From NCBI GenBank assembly GCA_028707495.1, contig JAQWAS010000008.1:1-40864 (forward strand): a DNA stretch of 40,864 bases, read 5' to 3'. Made by a program: the position numbers and the translations under genes. This DNA comes from Patescibacteria group bacterium (GTDB lineage Bacteria > Patescibacteriota > Patescibacteriia > UBA2591 > JAQWAS01). Every line of letters starts with the position of its first letter. Positions within the stretch are counted from its first letter, which is position 1. This document shows positions 1-6,565 of the stretch, one piece after another. The notes beneath the pieces were generated by a model, which was not told where the DNA came from, made no database searches, and saw nothing but the letters and a program-made list of their open reading frames with translations.

Positions 1-136
1 CTAAGGTAAAATGTTTGTAGGGCATATTGTTTATCAAGTTAATTATTGATTGCTCAATAATCATTTTACTTGAAAACGTGTGCCCCTTTAAGTTGTCTTG
101 ATGTTTCACTTCGGAGTAGAATGCACCAGTTAGCTA

Positions 137-165
137 TTGACAAAAAATTTATAAAGTGCTACTAT
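137..165 (+). promoter_or_regulatory. sigma70-type promoter
   Basis: TTGACA at 137-142 and TACTAT at 160-165 with a 17-bp spacer, upstream of the gene at 274. The first 15 bases from the -35 box are identical to those of the promoter at 861. Confidence 0.7.
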
Positions 166-273
166 TTAATTAGTAAATAATTTAGATAGATCTTTTTATA
201 AAAAATTTTTTGAAAAAATTTATCGCGTAAAGGTAGATAGCTACCTTGCGAAAAGGAAAAGTAAGGAGGTTGA

Positions 274-723
274 ATGAACAAAAACATTCTCATTGTTATG
301 CTGATGTTGTTCATTGCTATGGCAATGATGGCATCACACGATCTCGATCGCGATCTCGATCCGGCTTTGGCTCCCAGTAACGCAACGATTATCCCGGCTG
401 TCGACCCCGATCCTGGCGGTCTGGTCATCGCCAAAGAATATAATAATTACATCGACATCGTCGACATCACCGACGTCACGACCATCGCCACCGCCACCGC
501 CATCGGCGCCGCCAGTCCAATAAGACCAATCAGCACCGTCGCTGACCGAAATCGAGATGGAATTCACGACTACTTATTCGCCGCGACACCGCCAGGATAC
601 AATCTGAAGATTGTTTCCTTGACGGCCGAGGAATCGGCTGTTAAATCCGGTTATAATAAATATTTTCCATCCGATCTCGCGGTTATTCCTGACAACTATG
701 GCCGGGTGATGAAAATCACCTAG
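274..723 (+). CDS. small secreted protein of unknown function
   Basis: I do not recognise this 149-residue protein. Residues 1-20 form a short hydrophobic stretch after MNKN, rich in Met, Leu and Ile, and look like a signal peptide ending near the acidic DLDRDLDP segment. The mature part is acidic, with an EYNNYIDIVDITD segment and a DRNRDGIHDY segment that resembles a calcium-binding or propeller-type loop. The start is fixed by a strong SD (AAGGAGGT) 5 bases before ATG. A promoter at 137 and a terminator at 756 make it a single-gene unit. Codon use is visibly GC-richer than that of the neighbouring core genes, which suggests an accessory or acquired gene. Exported localisation is inferred. 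Confidence 0.75.
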   Translation: MNKNILIVMLMLFIAMAMMASHDLDRDLDPALAPSNATIIPAVDPDPGGLVIAKEYNNYIDIVDITDVTTIATATAIGAASPIRPISTVADRNRDGIHDYLFAATPPGYNLKIVSLTAEESAVKSGYNKYFPSDLAVIPDNYGRVMKIT

Positions 724-755
724 CCGTGCGCCTCTTTGAATCAGAGGCAAAACAT

Positions 756-790
756 GAGGCGTTCCCAGTGGAACGCCTCTTTTAATTTTT
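756..790 (+). terminator. rho-independent terminator
   Basis: A perfect 10-bp stem GAGGCGTTCC/GGAACGCCTC with a 4-base loop (756-779), then a T-rich tail. A smaller hairpin (GCCTCT/AGAGGC, 730-748) precedes it, just after the stop codon. Confidence 0.85.
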
Positions 791-860
791 TATAAATTAA
801 AAGTGGGATTACTTTGAAATTAGGTTTTGTAAAAGTTTAAAATTATCCATCCAGATTGGG

Positions 861-888
861 TTGACAAAAAATTTAGATGTTGTATTAT
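861..888 (+). promoter_or_regulatory. sigma70-type promoter
   Basis: TTGACA at 861-866 and TATTAT at 883-888 with a 16-bp spacer, about 65 bases before the start codon at 954. Confidence 0.65.
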
Positions 889-953
889 ATAAATAGATAC
901 AGAAAAGGTTTCTGTGTCAGAACATTCACAAAATTAACAAGGAGGAATTGCTC

Positions 954-1664
954 ATGGGAAACCAAGAGACAGTCCAAACAATGACCGCAGGTCAAATGAA
1001 AGAATTAACCGCCGCTTTGATTGAAGCTGTTCCGGCTGATCTAACTAAAGCGGAAGCACAGAAAGTTGTCGGGTCAAAGGAAAAAATAAGAGAGGCGATG
1101 GAACGAGCTATCAAAGAGATTGTCGGCAATACGACACTCAATGAATGGTCTCGTTTTTACCTCGAGGTTTTTGGTCTCAAAATTGACTTTTCTAACGTGC
1201 TAATGCCGAAGCCTCAAGGCGACATCGATTTCCCGATTTGTGTTGCTCAAGGCATGACGCCTAATCGTCTTTTCGAGAAAATGGCTTCTCGTTTCGCATC
1301 TTGGCGTTACATCGACAATCTCAATACCATCACCTCGATCAGAAAAACAGATCATAACTATATTGTTTTGGTTCGTTATCGCGTCGAGGCCGATAAAGAG
1401 CTCAAAAATTTTTCTGCCAATGATCTTAAAGCAAAAAATATCAATGTTATCACTTTAGAAGAGCGCCAGATATTGGAACTCTTCTATCACTGGAAGTCTG
1501 GTAAACATCTCGATGGCGAGAACTGGACTATTTGCGCCGGCTCGCGCTATGCCGATGGTGATGTCCCTGGCGTCGGTTTCTGCGACGGCAAGGTTAGGGT
1601 CCGCTACTGCGTTCCTTCGAACTCGGGTGAGGATCTGCGTGGCCGCCAAGTAGTTTCAATCTAA
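954..1664 (+). CDS. conserved hypothetical protein, CPR type
   Basis: This 236-residue soluble protein has no signal peptide or membrane segment and no catalytic motif I can name. The first half is helical (TAGQMKELTAALIEAVPADL). The C-terminal third contains TLEERQILELFYHWKSGKHLD followed by WTICAGSRYADGDVPGVG. I recall similar C-terminal blocks in hypothetical proteins of CPR genomes, but not a function. ATG at 954 is preferred over an in-frame TTG at 948 because the SD GGAGG at 941-945 is 8 bases from 954 and only 2 from 948. It has its own promoter and a hairpin after the stop. Base composition is GC-richer than the core genes. Confidence 0.8.
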   Translation: MGNQETVQTMTAGQMKELTAALIEAVPADLTKAEAQKVVGSKEKIREAMERAIKEIVGNTTLNEWSRFYLEVFGLKIDFSNVLMPKPQGDIDFPICVAQGMTPNRLFEKMASRFASWRYIDNLNTITSIRKTDHNYIVLVRYRVEADKELKNFSANDLKAKNINVITLEERQILELFYHWKSGKHLDGENWTICAGSRYADGDVPGVGFCDGKVRVRYCVPSNSGEDLRGRQVVSI

Positions 1665-1694
1665 CCCCCACTCACCAATTTATTGGTGAGGGGG
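1665..1694 (+). terminator. hairpin after the 954 gene
   Basis: Near-perfect stem CCCCCACTCACCAAT / ATTGGTGAGGGGG just after the stop codon at 1664. No strong T-run follows, so termination strength is uncertain. Confidence 0.6.
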
Positions 1695-1724
1695 TAAATC
1701 TTGTAACTTGTACCTTTTAACCTT

Positions 1725-1753
1725 AATCCCTTTTGCCAATTGGCAAGAGGGAT
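1725..1753 (-). terminator. hairpin downstream of elp3
   Basis: Palindrome with outer stem ATCCCT/AGGGAT and inner stem TTGCCAATTGGCAA, 5 bases beyond the stop of the minus-strand elp3. It can serve as the end of that transcript and is symmetrical enough to act on both strands. Confidence 0.5.
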
Positions 1754-1757
1754 AATT

Positions 1758-3338
1758 TTATACATTTTTTACCATATACGTCCCATCCAATTTATATCCC
1801 AATTTTCGATAATATTCACGCACACCAATTCCGGCGATAACCGCTAATTTAGAATAGTTATTTTTTTGAGTTATTTTTTCCGCTTGTATCATTAATTTTT
1901 TTCCCCAACCTTTGTGTTGGCTGGCCTGCTTATTTTTGGAATTTAAATTTATTAATTGACCATAAGTATGCAGCTCGCGCACCAAGGCGCAATCAATTAA
2001 ATTTAAATTTTGTAGAAAAGGGTTAAATTTTTTTTCTGGCAATCTTAATCTTAAAAAAGCTAGCAGTTTATTATTTTTAACATCTTCATAACTTAAAAAA
2101 TATTCTATACCACCTGAAGCTGAGTATTGAATTATTTTAAATTTAACATTTTTAAAATTGATTTGTTCGTTTTTAATTTCACGACAACGAATACATTGGC
2201 AAGCTAAATTTTGCTGAGCCATTTTTTTTTGTATAATTTCTCGCAAGTTGGTGACTTTGTTGCCAGCCTCAATTGAAATGGACGGAATATCGCGAATTAA
2301 GCGATTGACTCGAGTATAAGGTGGTAAAATAAGCTTAATTTTAATTAGTAAATCAATTAATTGTTTTTGAGTATAAGGTTTATATTTATTCTGTTGCCAA
2401 ATTTTATATAAGGGCGAACCCTTTACCACCGTGCAAGGATAAATTTTTAACATGTCAGGTTGAAAGTCTGGACTAGAAAATAATTTTTTAAACATGGCTA
2501 AATCTTTTTTTAAAGTAGAACTGGGTAAATTCGGCATCATATGATAGCAGATTTTAAAGCCAGCTTGTTTTAATAATTTAGTGGCTTGGATAGTCGCTTG
2601 GACTTGATGACCACGTTTATTTTTTTGCAAAATATCATTAAAAATAGTTTGGACACCGATTTCAATACGCGTGCATCCTAATTTTCTTAAACGAATAACT
2701 TCTTTTTCGTTAACTAGATTTGGTCGGGTTTCAATTGACAAACCAATAATACGATGTTGGGTGGTTTGATTAATTTTTTGAGCCTGAGATAAACTTTGTT
2801 TTAGAGGTTGATTGCGTTTATTGAAATCATTAGCGGCTTGAAAACAACGTTTAATAAACCAAGTTTGATATTGTCGAGGATAAGCTGACCAAGTCGCACC
2901 CAAAATTATCAACTCAATTTTATCAGTTGGATGGCCAGTTTGATATAAACTTTTTAAACGACCCTGAACTTGTTTGTAGGGATCAAATTGACACAAAATA
3001 GCTCGCATCACCGCTGGTTCGTTAGATAAATAACTTTTTGGCATATTTTTTTCTTGGGGGCAATATAAACATTTTCCCGGACAAGGATAGGGCTTAGTTA
3101 AGACAGTGATAATAGCTACGCCAGATAAAGTTCTAACGGGTCGGCAGACTAAAAGTTTTTCTAAATTTTTATTCGATTGGATTTTTTTATTTTTAATCAA
3201 TTGACGATAAGTTTTTAATAAATTAACATTAGAAATTATTTTTTTAGAATCACAAAATTGACGCTTGGCTTTATCCAAATCTTTTTTAGTGATATGATGA
3301 CTATGAATTAAGTTTTGAATTATTTTTTCGTTAGACAT
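1758..3338 (-). CDS. elp3: Elp3 family tRNA U34 carboxymethyltransferase (radical SAM/GNAT)
   Basis: At 526 residues this is full length for Elp3. The family uses S-adenosylmethionine, an Fe-S cluster and acetyl-CoA to add a carboxymethyl group to C5 of uridine 34 in the tRNA anticodon. The radical SAM cluster motif CPGKCLYCPQ is visible with cysteines 86, 90 and 93. The TIM-barrel part continues through GLSIETRPNLV and CTRIEIGVQT. The C-terminal part (about residues 385-526) is a GNAT acetyltransferase domain with GWGKKLMIQAEKI and the IAGIGVREYYRKLGY segment. It faces a Trm9-like methyltransferase across a 259-bp divergent intergenic region; in eukaryotes Trm9 acts on the next step of the same modification. 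No SD is seen. Confidence 0.93.
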   Translation of the reverse strand: MSNEKIIQNLIHSHHITKKDLDKAKRQFCDSKKIISNVNLLKTYRQLIKNKKIQSNKNLEKLLVCRPVRTLSGVAIITVLTKPYPCPGKCLYCPQEKNMPKSYLSNEPAVMRAILCQFDPYKQVQGRLKSLYQTGHPTDKIELIILGATWSAYPRQYQTWFIKRCFQAANDFNKRNQPLKQSLSQAQKINQTTQHRIIGLSIETRPNLVNEKEVIRLRKLGCTRIEIGVQTIFNDILQKNKRGHQVQATIQATKLLKQAGFKICYHMMPNLPSSTLKKDLAMFKKLFSSPDFQPDMLKIYPCTVVKGSPLYKIWQQNKYKPYTQKQLIDLLIKIKLILPPYTRVNRLIRDIPSISIEAGNKVTNLREIIQKKMAQQNLACQCIRCREIKNEQINFKNVKFKIIQYSASGGIEYFLSYEDVKNNKLLAFLRLRLPEKKFNPFLQNLNLIDCALVRELHTYGQLINLNSKNKQASQHKGWGKKLMIQAEKITQKNNYSKLAVIAGIGVREYYRKLGYKLDGTYMVKNV

Positions 3339-3429
3339 TTTTTTAGGTTGTAGTGAGTAGTGTGTAGTGAGTAGATAACATCATTTCTGTTCACTAGTCG
3401 GTGGCGAAGAACATCGTTGTTTTAAAGTG

Positions 3430-3532
3430 TCATTGCGAGGGAGCCCGTCGACTCGGCGGACGACCGTGGCAATCCCGTAAATTGGCACACGAGGCATTTA
3501 TTTACGAGATTGCTTCGCTACGCTCGCAATGA
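3430..3532 (+). repeat. 103-bp palindromic repeat, copy 1
   Basis: Starts TCATTGCGAGGGAGCC and ends GCTACGCTCGCAATGA, so its ends are inverted repeats of each other (TCATTGCGAG/CTCGCAATGA). The reverse complement of 19468-19570 matches it along the full 103 bp with few differences. This looks like a non-autonomous palindromic element of the widespread ATTGCGAG type. It occupies the divergent region between elp3 and the methyltransferase gene. Confidence 0.9.
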
Positions 3533-3597
3533 CCAGTTATTTTCTATTTCTCTTTAATAAGGAATAGAAAAATTGACCAATTTGTAAAATTATTAAA

Positions 3598-4287
3598 ATG
3601 CAAAAAAATAAAGTTAAAAATTTAATTAGCAAGACACGACAGGACTATGAATTAATTGCTAATCATTTTTCGCAGACTCGGGTCAAGCCTTGGCCAGAAA
3701 TGTTAGAATTTAAAAAATATGTTCAGTCAAATGATAAAATTTTAGATCTGGGTTGTGGCAATGGTCGTTTGATTCAAGTTTTTACCGATCTAAATATAGA
3801 TTACACTGGAATTGACATTAGCGCAAATCTAATAAAATTGGCTCGAGTTAATTATCCAGCCTCAAATTATAAATTTTTAGTTGGTGACATGACTCAATCC
3901 TTGCCCCTTGAAGACAAAAAATTTGATGCAGTGTTTTGTATTGCTGCTTTTCAGCACATTCCAGATGTGGATTTACGACAGCAAGTTTTAAAAGAAATTA
4001 AACGTATTATTAAGCCTGGTGGATATTTAATTATGACCAATTGGAATCTTAGAAAATGGAATTTAATTTTTAAATATAAATTGTGGCATTTATTATTAAA
4101 TTTTAAATCTAAAAATTTAGAAAAAGGAGACACTTTAATTCCTTGGAAATTACAAAATAAAATTATTCAACGTTATTATCATGCCTTTACTTTAAAAGAG
4201 CTAGAAAGATTATTTAAATATACAAGTTGGCAAATAATTAAACAATATAAAATTAAAGATAATTTAATTAGCATAATCAGGGCTTGA
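3598..4287 (+). CDS. Trm9-like class I SAM methyltransferase (putative tRNA U34)
   Basis: A 229-residue class I SAM-dependent methyltransferase. Residues 16-33 carry DYELIANHFSQTRVKPWP, which closely matches the segment before motif I in yeast Trm9 as I remember it (IAPHFSQTRYKPWP). Motif I is DLGCGNG at about 50-56, followed by GIDIS and later IKPGGYLIMTNW. Trm9 converts 5-carboxymethyluridine 34 to its methyl ester (mcm5U), using the product of Elp3. The gene is divergent from elp3, which supports a shared pathway. The substrate is inferred from the motif and the neighbour. No SD precedes the ATG. I saw no Trm112-like partner in the window. The stop codon overlaps the promoter of the next gene. 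Confidence 0.8.
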   Translation: MQKNKVKNLISKTRQDYELIANHFSQTRVKPWPEMLEFKKYVQSNDKILDLGCGNGRLIQVFTDLNIDYTGIDISANLIKLARVNYPASNYKFLVGDMTQSLPLEDKKFDAVFCIAAFQHIPDVDLRQQVLKEIKRIIKPGGYLIMTNWNLRKWNLIFKYKLWHLLLNFKSKNLEKGDTLIPWKLQNKIIQRYYHAFTLKELERLFKYTSWQIIKQYKIKDNLISIIRA

Positions 4288-4311
4288 CAAAATATTTTAA
4301 AAGATTAAACT
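4284..4311 (+). promoter_or_regulatory. sigma70-type promoter
   Basis: TTGACA at 4284-4289 overlaps the stop codon of the methyltransferase gene; TAAACT at 4306-4311, spacer 16 bp. The same -10 sequence is used at 25361 (minus strand). Confidence 0.6.
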
Positions 4312-4357
4312 ATATTTAGTTCTTAATAATATAAACTATTTTTATCAGGAGGAAAGA

Positions 4358-4645
4358 ATGGTTTCTAATGAGCAAGAGTCTAGCGGTAATGGCAATTATT
4401 TGCCAGAGGTAGTTTGGATATATAAGGGGGTTGATGATCGATATTATTATTCGGCTCTAGGTCCAGATTATCCTCAAGATAGACCCATAAGTCAAATTAA
4501 TTGTGGTCAAGATAGTTTCGAAATCGCCTTTGAGCTAGTTAGACAAATTAATTTTGGTCAACCCGAACAAAGACAAGCGGTTCTAGATCTTTTAGAAAAA
4601 AATCAAAGAATCACTAGAAAAAAACATGCCACTAGTCCTAACTAG
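4358..4645 (+). CDS. small acidic hypothetical protein
   Basis: I do not recognise this 95-residue protein. It has no signal peptide or membrane segment. It contains an aromatic patch VVWIYKGVDDRYYYSALG and a Gln-rich helical C-terminal half ending in a basic tail (RITRKKHATSPN). SD AGGAGG lies 6 bases before ATG, and the gene has its own promoter and terminator. The stop codon TAG lies inside the right arm of the terminator stem, so the last codons double as terminator sequence. Confidence 0.7.
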   Translation: MVSNEQESSGNGNYLPEVVWIYKGVDDRYYYSALGPDYPQDRPISQINCGQDSFEIAFELVRQINFGQPEQRQAVLDLLEKNQRITRKKHATSPN

Positions 4646-4656
4646 AGGCATTTTTA
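4626..4656 (+). terminator. terminator overlapping a stop codon
   Basis: Stem ATGCC-CTAGT / ACTAG-GGCAT with a CCTA loop, followed by TTTTATTTG. The TAG stop of the upstream gene (4643-4645) is part of the stem. Confidence 0.75.
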
Positions 4657-4657
4657 T

Positions 4658-4686
4658 TTGTTTTAAGCCGAAAAGCGTGTTAAAAT
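4658..4686 (+). promoter_or_regulatory. sigma70-type promoter for the phosphohexomutase gene
   Basis: TTGTTT at 4658-4663 and TAAAAT at 4681-4686, spacer 17 bp; the start codon follows 35 bases later with no SD. Confidence 0.5.
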
Positions 4687-4721
4687 ATGTTAATAAACAT
4701 TAATTTTTAAATTTTATTTTT

Positions 4722-6089
4722 ATGGATAAAACAATTTTTAAAGCTTACGATATTCGAGGTGTTTTTCCGGAACAAATTAATCCCGAAATCGCCGAGAAAA
4801 TCGCTCAGACTTTGATTTATATTTTATCGCAAAAATTAAATAAACCCATTTCAGAATTAAAATTAGCAGTCGGGCGAGATATTCGTCAATCGTCCGAACC
4901 TTTGATCAAAAAATTAATTGAAACGATTTTAAAATATGGCGTTAAAATTGATGATTTGGGTTTAATTTCAGTTAATGATCTATATTTTGCAGTGGGGCAT
5001 TATCAATATGATGGTGGGATTATGGGCACAGCTTCGCACAATCCACCAGAATACGGTGGTTTTAAAATGGTGATGGCTGATCCAGATTTAAAAAATAGTA
5101 TTTTATTTATTAGTGGCGAAGAATTATATCAGGTTATGCAAGAAATAGATTTACCTCTAAAAGCCGAAGAATTAGCTGGTACATTACAAACTAAAGATAT
5201 TTTTAATGATCATTTAAAACATATTTTAAATTTTATAGACTTAACTAAAATTAAGCCCTTAAAAATAGTTGTGGATGCTGGCAATGGTATGAATGGTAAA
5301 ATGGCGATGACAATTTTAGAAAAAATGGGTTGTCAGCCGATACCATTATTTATTGAGCCAGATGCAGATTTTCCTAATCGTCCGCCCAATCCCTTAACTC
5401 AATGTGCGGAAGAAAAAATTGCGACTAAAATTACTCAAGAGGGTGCAGACTTTGGCGTGATGTTTGACGTTGATGGCGATCGGATGTTTTTAGTTGATGA
5501 AGTCGGTAATTTTATACCTGGCGACATGGTCTTGTTGGTTTTAGCTCGGGCCTTTTTAAAATTACATCCAGGGTCGGGCATTGCTTATAATTTAATTTGT
5601 TCACACGCAGTACCGGAATTAATTCAACAATGGGGTGGCAAAGCGATTCGGAGTGAAGTGGGTTATCGCAATTTAGCGCGACATATGAAAGAAGAGGGGG
5701 GTTTAATGAGTGGTGAGGTTTCAGCTCATTTTGCTTTTAAAGATAATTTTTATGCTGATAATGGTTTTATTGCTCTGGCTTTAGCTACACAAGCCATTTC
5801 AGAAGATGGCCGCTTGCTTTCTGAAATTATTAAAGATTTTAAATTATACTATCGAGCCGATGAAGTTAATTTAAAAATAGATGATAAAGACATAGCCTCA
5901 GATTTGATTCGACAACATTATAAAGATAATATTCGCGACGAAATAGACGGCATTACAATTGAATTTGATGATTGGTGGTTTAATGTGCGACCTTCAAACA
6001 CAGAACCAATTTTGCGCTTAACAGTTGAGGCTCGAGATAAAGAAATGGCAAAGGAAAAAATTGATGAGATTTTGAAGATTATAAATTAA
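4722..6089 (+). CDS. manB: phosphomannomutase/phosphoglucomutase
   Basis: A full-length 455-residue alpha-D-phosphohexomutase of the bifunctional phosphomannomutase/phosphoglucomutase type (AlgC/ManB). It interconverts hexose 6- and 1-phosphates through a phosphoserine intermediate, feeding nucleotide-sugar synthesis. Domain 1 opens with KAYDIRGVFP and carries the active serine loop GTASHNP at about 102-108 (Ser105). The Mg2+ loop DVDGDR is at about 249-254. The sugar-recognition loop is GEVSAHF, and the C-terminal phosphate-binding loop is RPSNTEP. All key motifs are intact. Which sugar it prefers cannot be read from the sequence. The start lacks an SD, like the other core genes. Confidence 0.93.
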   Translation: MDKTIFKAYDIRGVFPEQINPEIAEKIAQTLIYILSQKLNKPISELKLAVGRDIRQSSEPLIKKLIETILKYGVKIDDLGLISVNDLYFAVGHYQYDGGIMGTASHNPPEYGGFKMVMADPDLKNSILFISGEELYQVMQEIDLPLKAEELAGTLQTKDIFNDHLKHILNFIDLTKIKPLKIVVDAGNGMNGKMAMTILEKMGCQPIPLFIEPDADFPNRPPNPLTQCAEEKIATKITQEGADFGVMFDVDGDRMFLVDEVGNFIPGDMVLLVLARAFLKLHPGSGIAYNLICSHAVPELIQQWGGKAIRSEVGYRNLARHMKEEGGLMSGEVSAHFAFKDNFYADNGFIALALATQAISEDGRLLSEIIKDFKLYYRADEVNLKIDDKDIASDLIRQHYKDNIRDEIDGITIEFDDWWFNVRPSNTEPILRLTVEARDKEMAKEKIDEILKIIN

Positions 6090-6146
6090 GCAGTTTTAAA
6101 AAAATATTGTGTAAAGTTGGAAAAGAAGTGGGTTGAGTCGAGGAAT

Positions 6147-6194
6147 TTGACAAATGTATGTAAACAGCATACAATTGTATGTATATAACATACA
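6147..6194 (+). promoter_or_regulatory. promoter with two tandem 19-bp palindromic operators
   Basis: A promoter (TTGACA 6147-6152, 17-bp spacer, TACAAT 6170-6175) is overlapped by two palindromes of the form TGTATG-N7-CATACA at 6155-6173 and 6176-6194. Their centres are 21 bp apart, so they lie on the same face of the helix. The first covers the spacer and -10; the second covers the expected start site. This is the geometry of repression by a dimeric regulator. The regulator was not identified. Confidence 0.65.
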
Positions 6195-6217
6195 ACTAAA
6201 ATGATATTAAAATTTAT

Positions 6218-6311
6218 ATGGATAAAATTAAAAGTTTTATTGATGCCAAAGATCCTCAGTTAAAAATTTATTAATTTAAGAACATTGCCCAGAATTGGTT
6301 GGGGGGGGTGA
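6218..6311 (+). pseudogene. possible remnant of an HD-domain hydrolase gene
   Basis: Directly after the operator region an ATG opens an 18-residue reading frame (MDKIKSFIDAKDPQLKIY, stop at 6272-6274). One base shift near that stop gives NLRTLPRIGWGG and a second stop at 6309-6311. The joined pattern resembles the N-terminal start of HD-domain 5'-nucleotidase-like proteins (short helix, then L-x-x-x-PR-x-GW), but the rest of the domain is absent. A run of eight or more G follows the GW codons. The identification rests on one short motif and is tentative. The 476-bp gap up to 6566 holds no complete gene. Confidence 0.3.
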
Positions 6312-6346
6312 GTTAAAGAAACTAATTTAAAAGTGAAAACAGTGAG

Positions 6347-6399
6347 TTATCCACAGGTTTTACACAGAAAAATTGATTTTTTATAGAAAAAGTGGATAA
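6347..6399. other. DnaA-box-like sites
   Basis: TTATCCACA (perfect consensus) at 6347-6355 on the plus strand and AGTGGATAA (one mismatch to the reverse-complement consensus) at 6391-6399, facing each other. A further perfect TGTGGATAA is at 22673-22681. Two boxes alone do not define an origin, and dnaA/dnaN are not nearby. Confidence 0.35.
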
Positions 6400-6486
6400 G
6401 ATAGTCTTTTTAAGTATAAATCACAGGAAAATTTTAAAGATTTAATCTTTTTAAATATCAAGTACGTGGCTTAAATAAGCCATTTA

Positions 6487-6515
6487 TTGACTTTTTGGAC
6501 AAGATATGATATAAT
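6487..6515 (+). promoter_or_regulatory. strong sigma70-type promoter
   Basis: TTGACT at 6487-6492 and TATAAT at 6510-6515 with a 17-bp spacer, followed by an inverted repeat GCTAG-N6-CTAGC (6523-6538) at the start of the leader. It drives the 1185-residue surface protein gene. Confidence 0.75.
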
Positions 6516-6565
6516 GAAGTCAGCTAGTCAGAGCTAGCACATTTTAACTAATTTACAAAAAATCT

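Noticed and set aside
162-567. Minus-strand frames opposite the 274 gene
   Set aside because: Low-complexity translations (Asp/Gly or Arg/Ser repeats) mirror the repetitive codons of the real gene. The plus strand has promoter, SD and terminator.
6347-6399. Replication origin
   Set aside because: Only two DnaA-like boxes, no dnaA or dnaN, and no AT-rich unwinding array. Reported only as sites.
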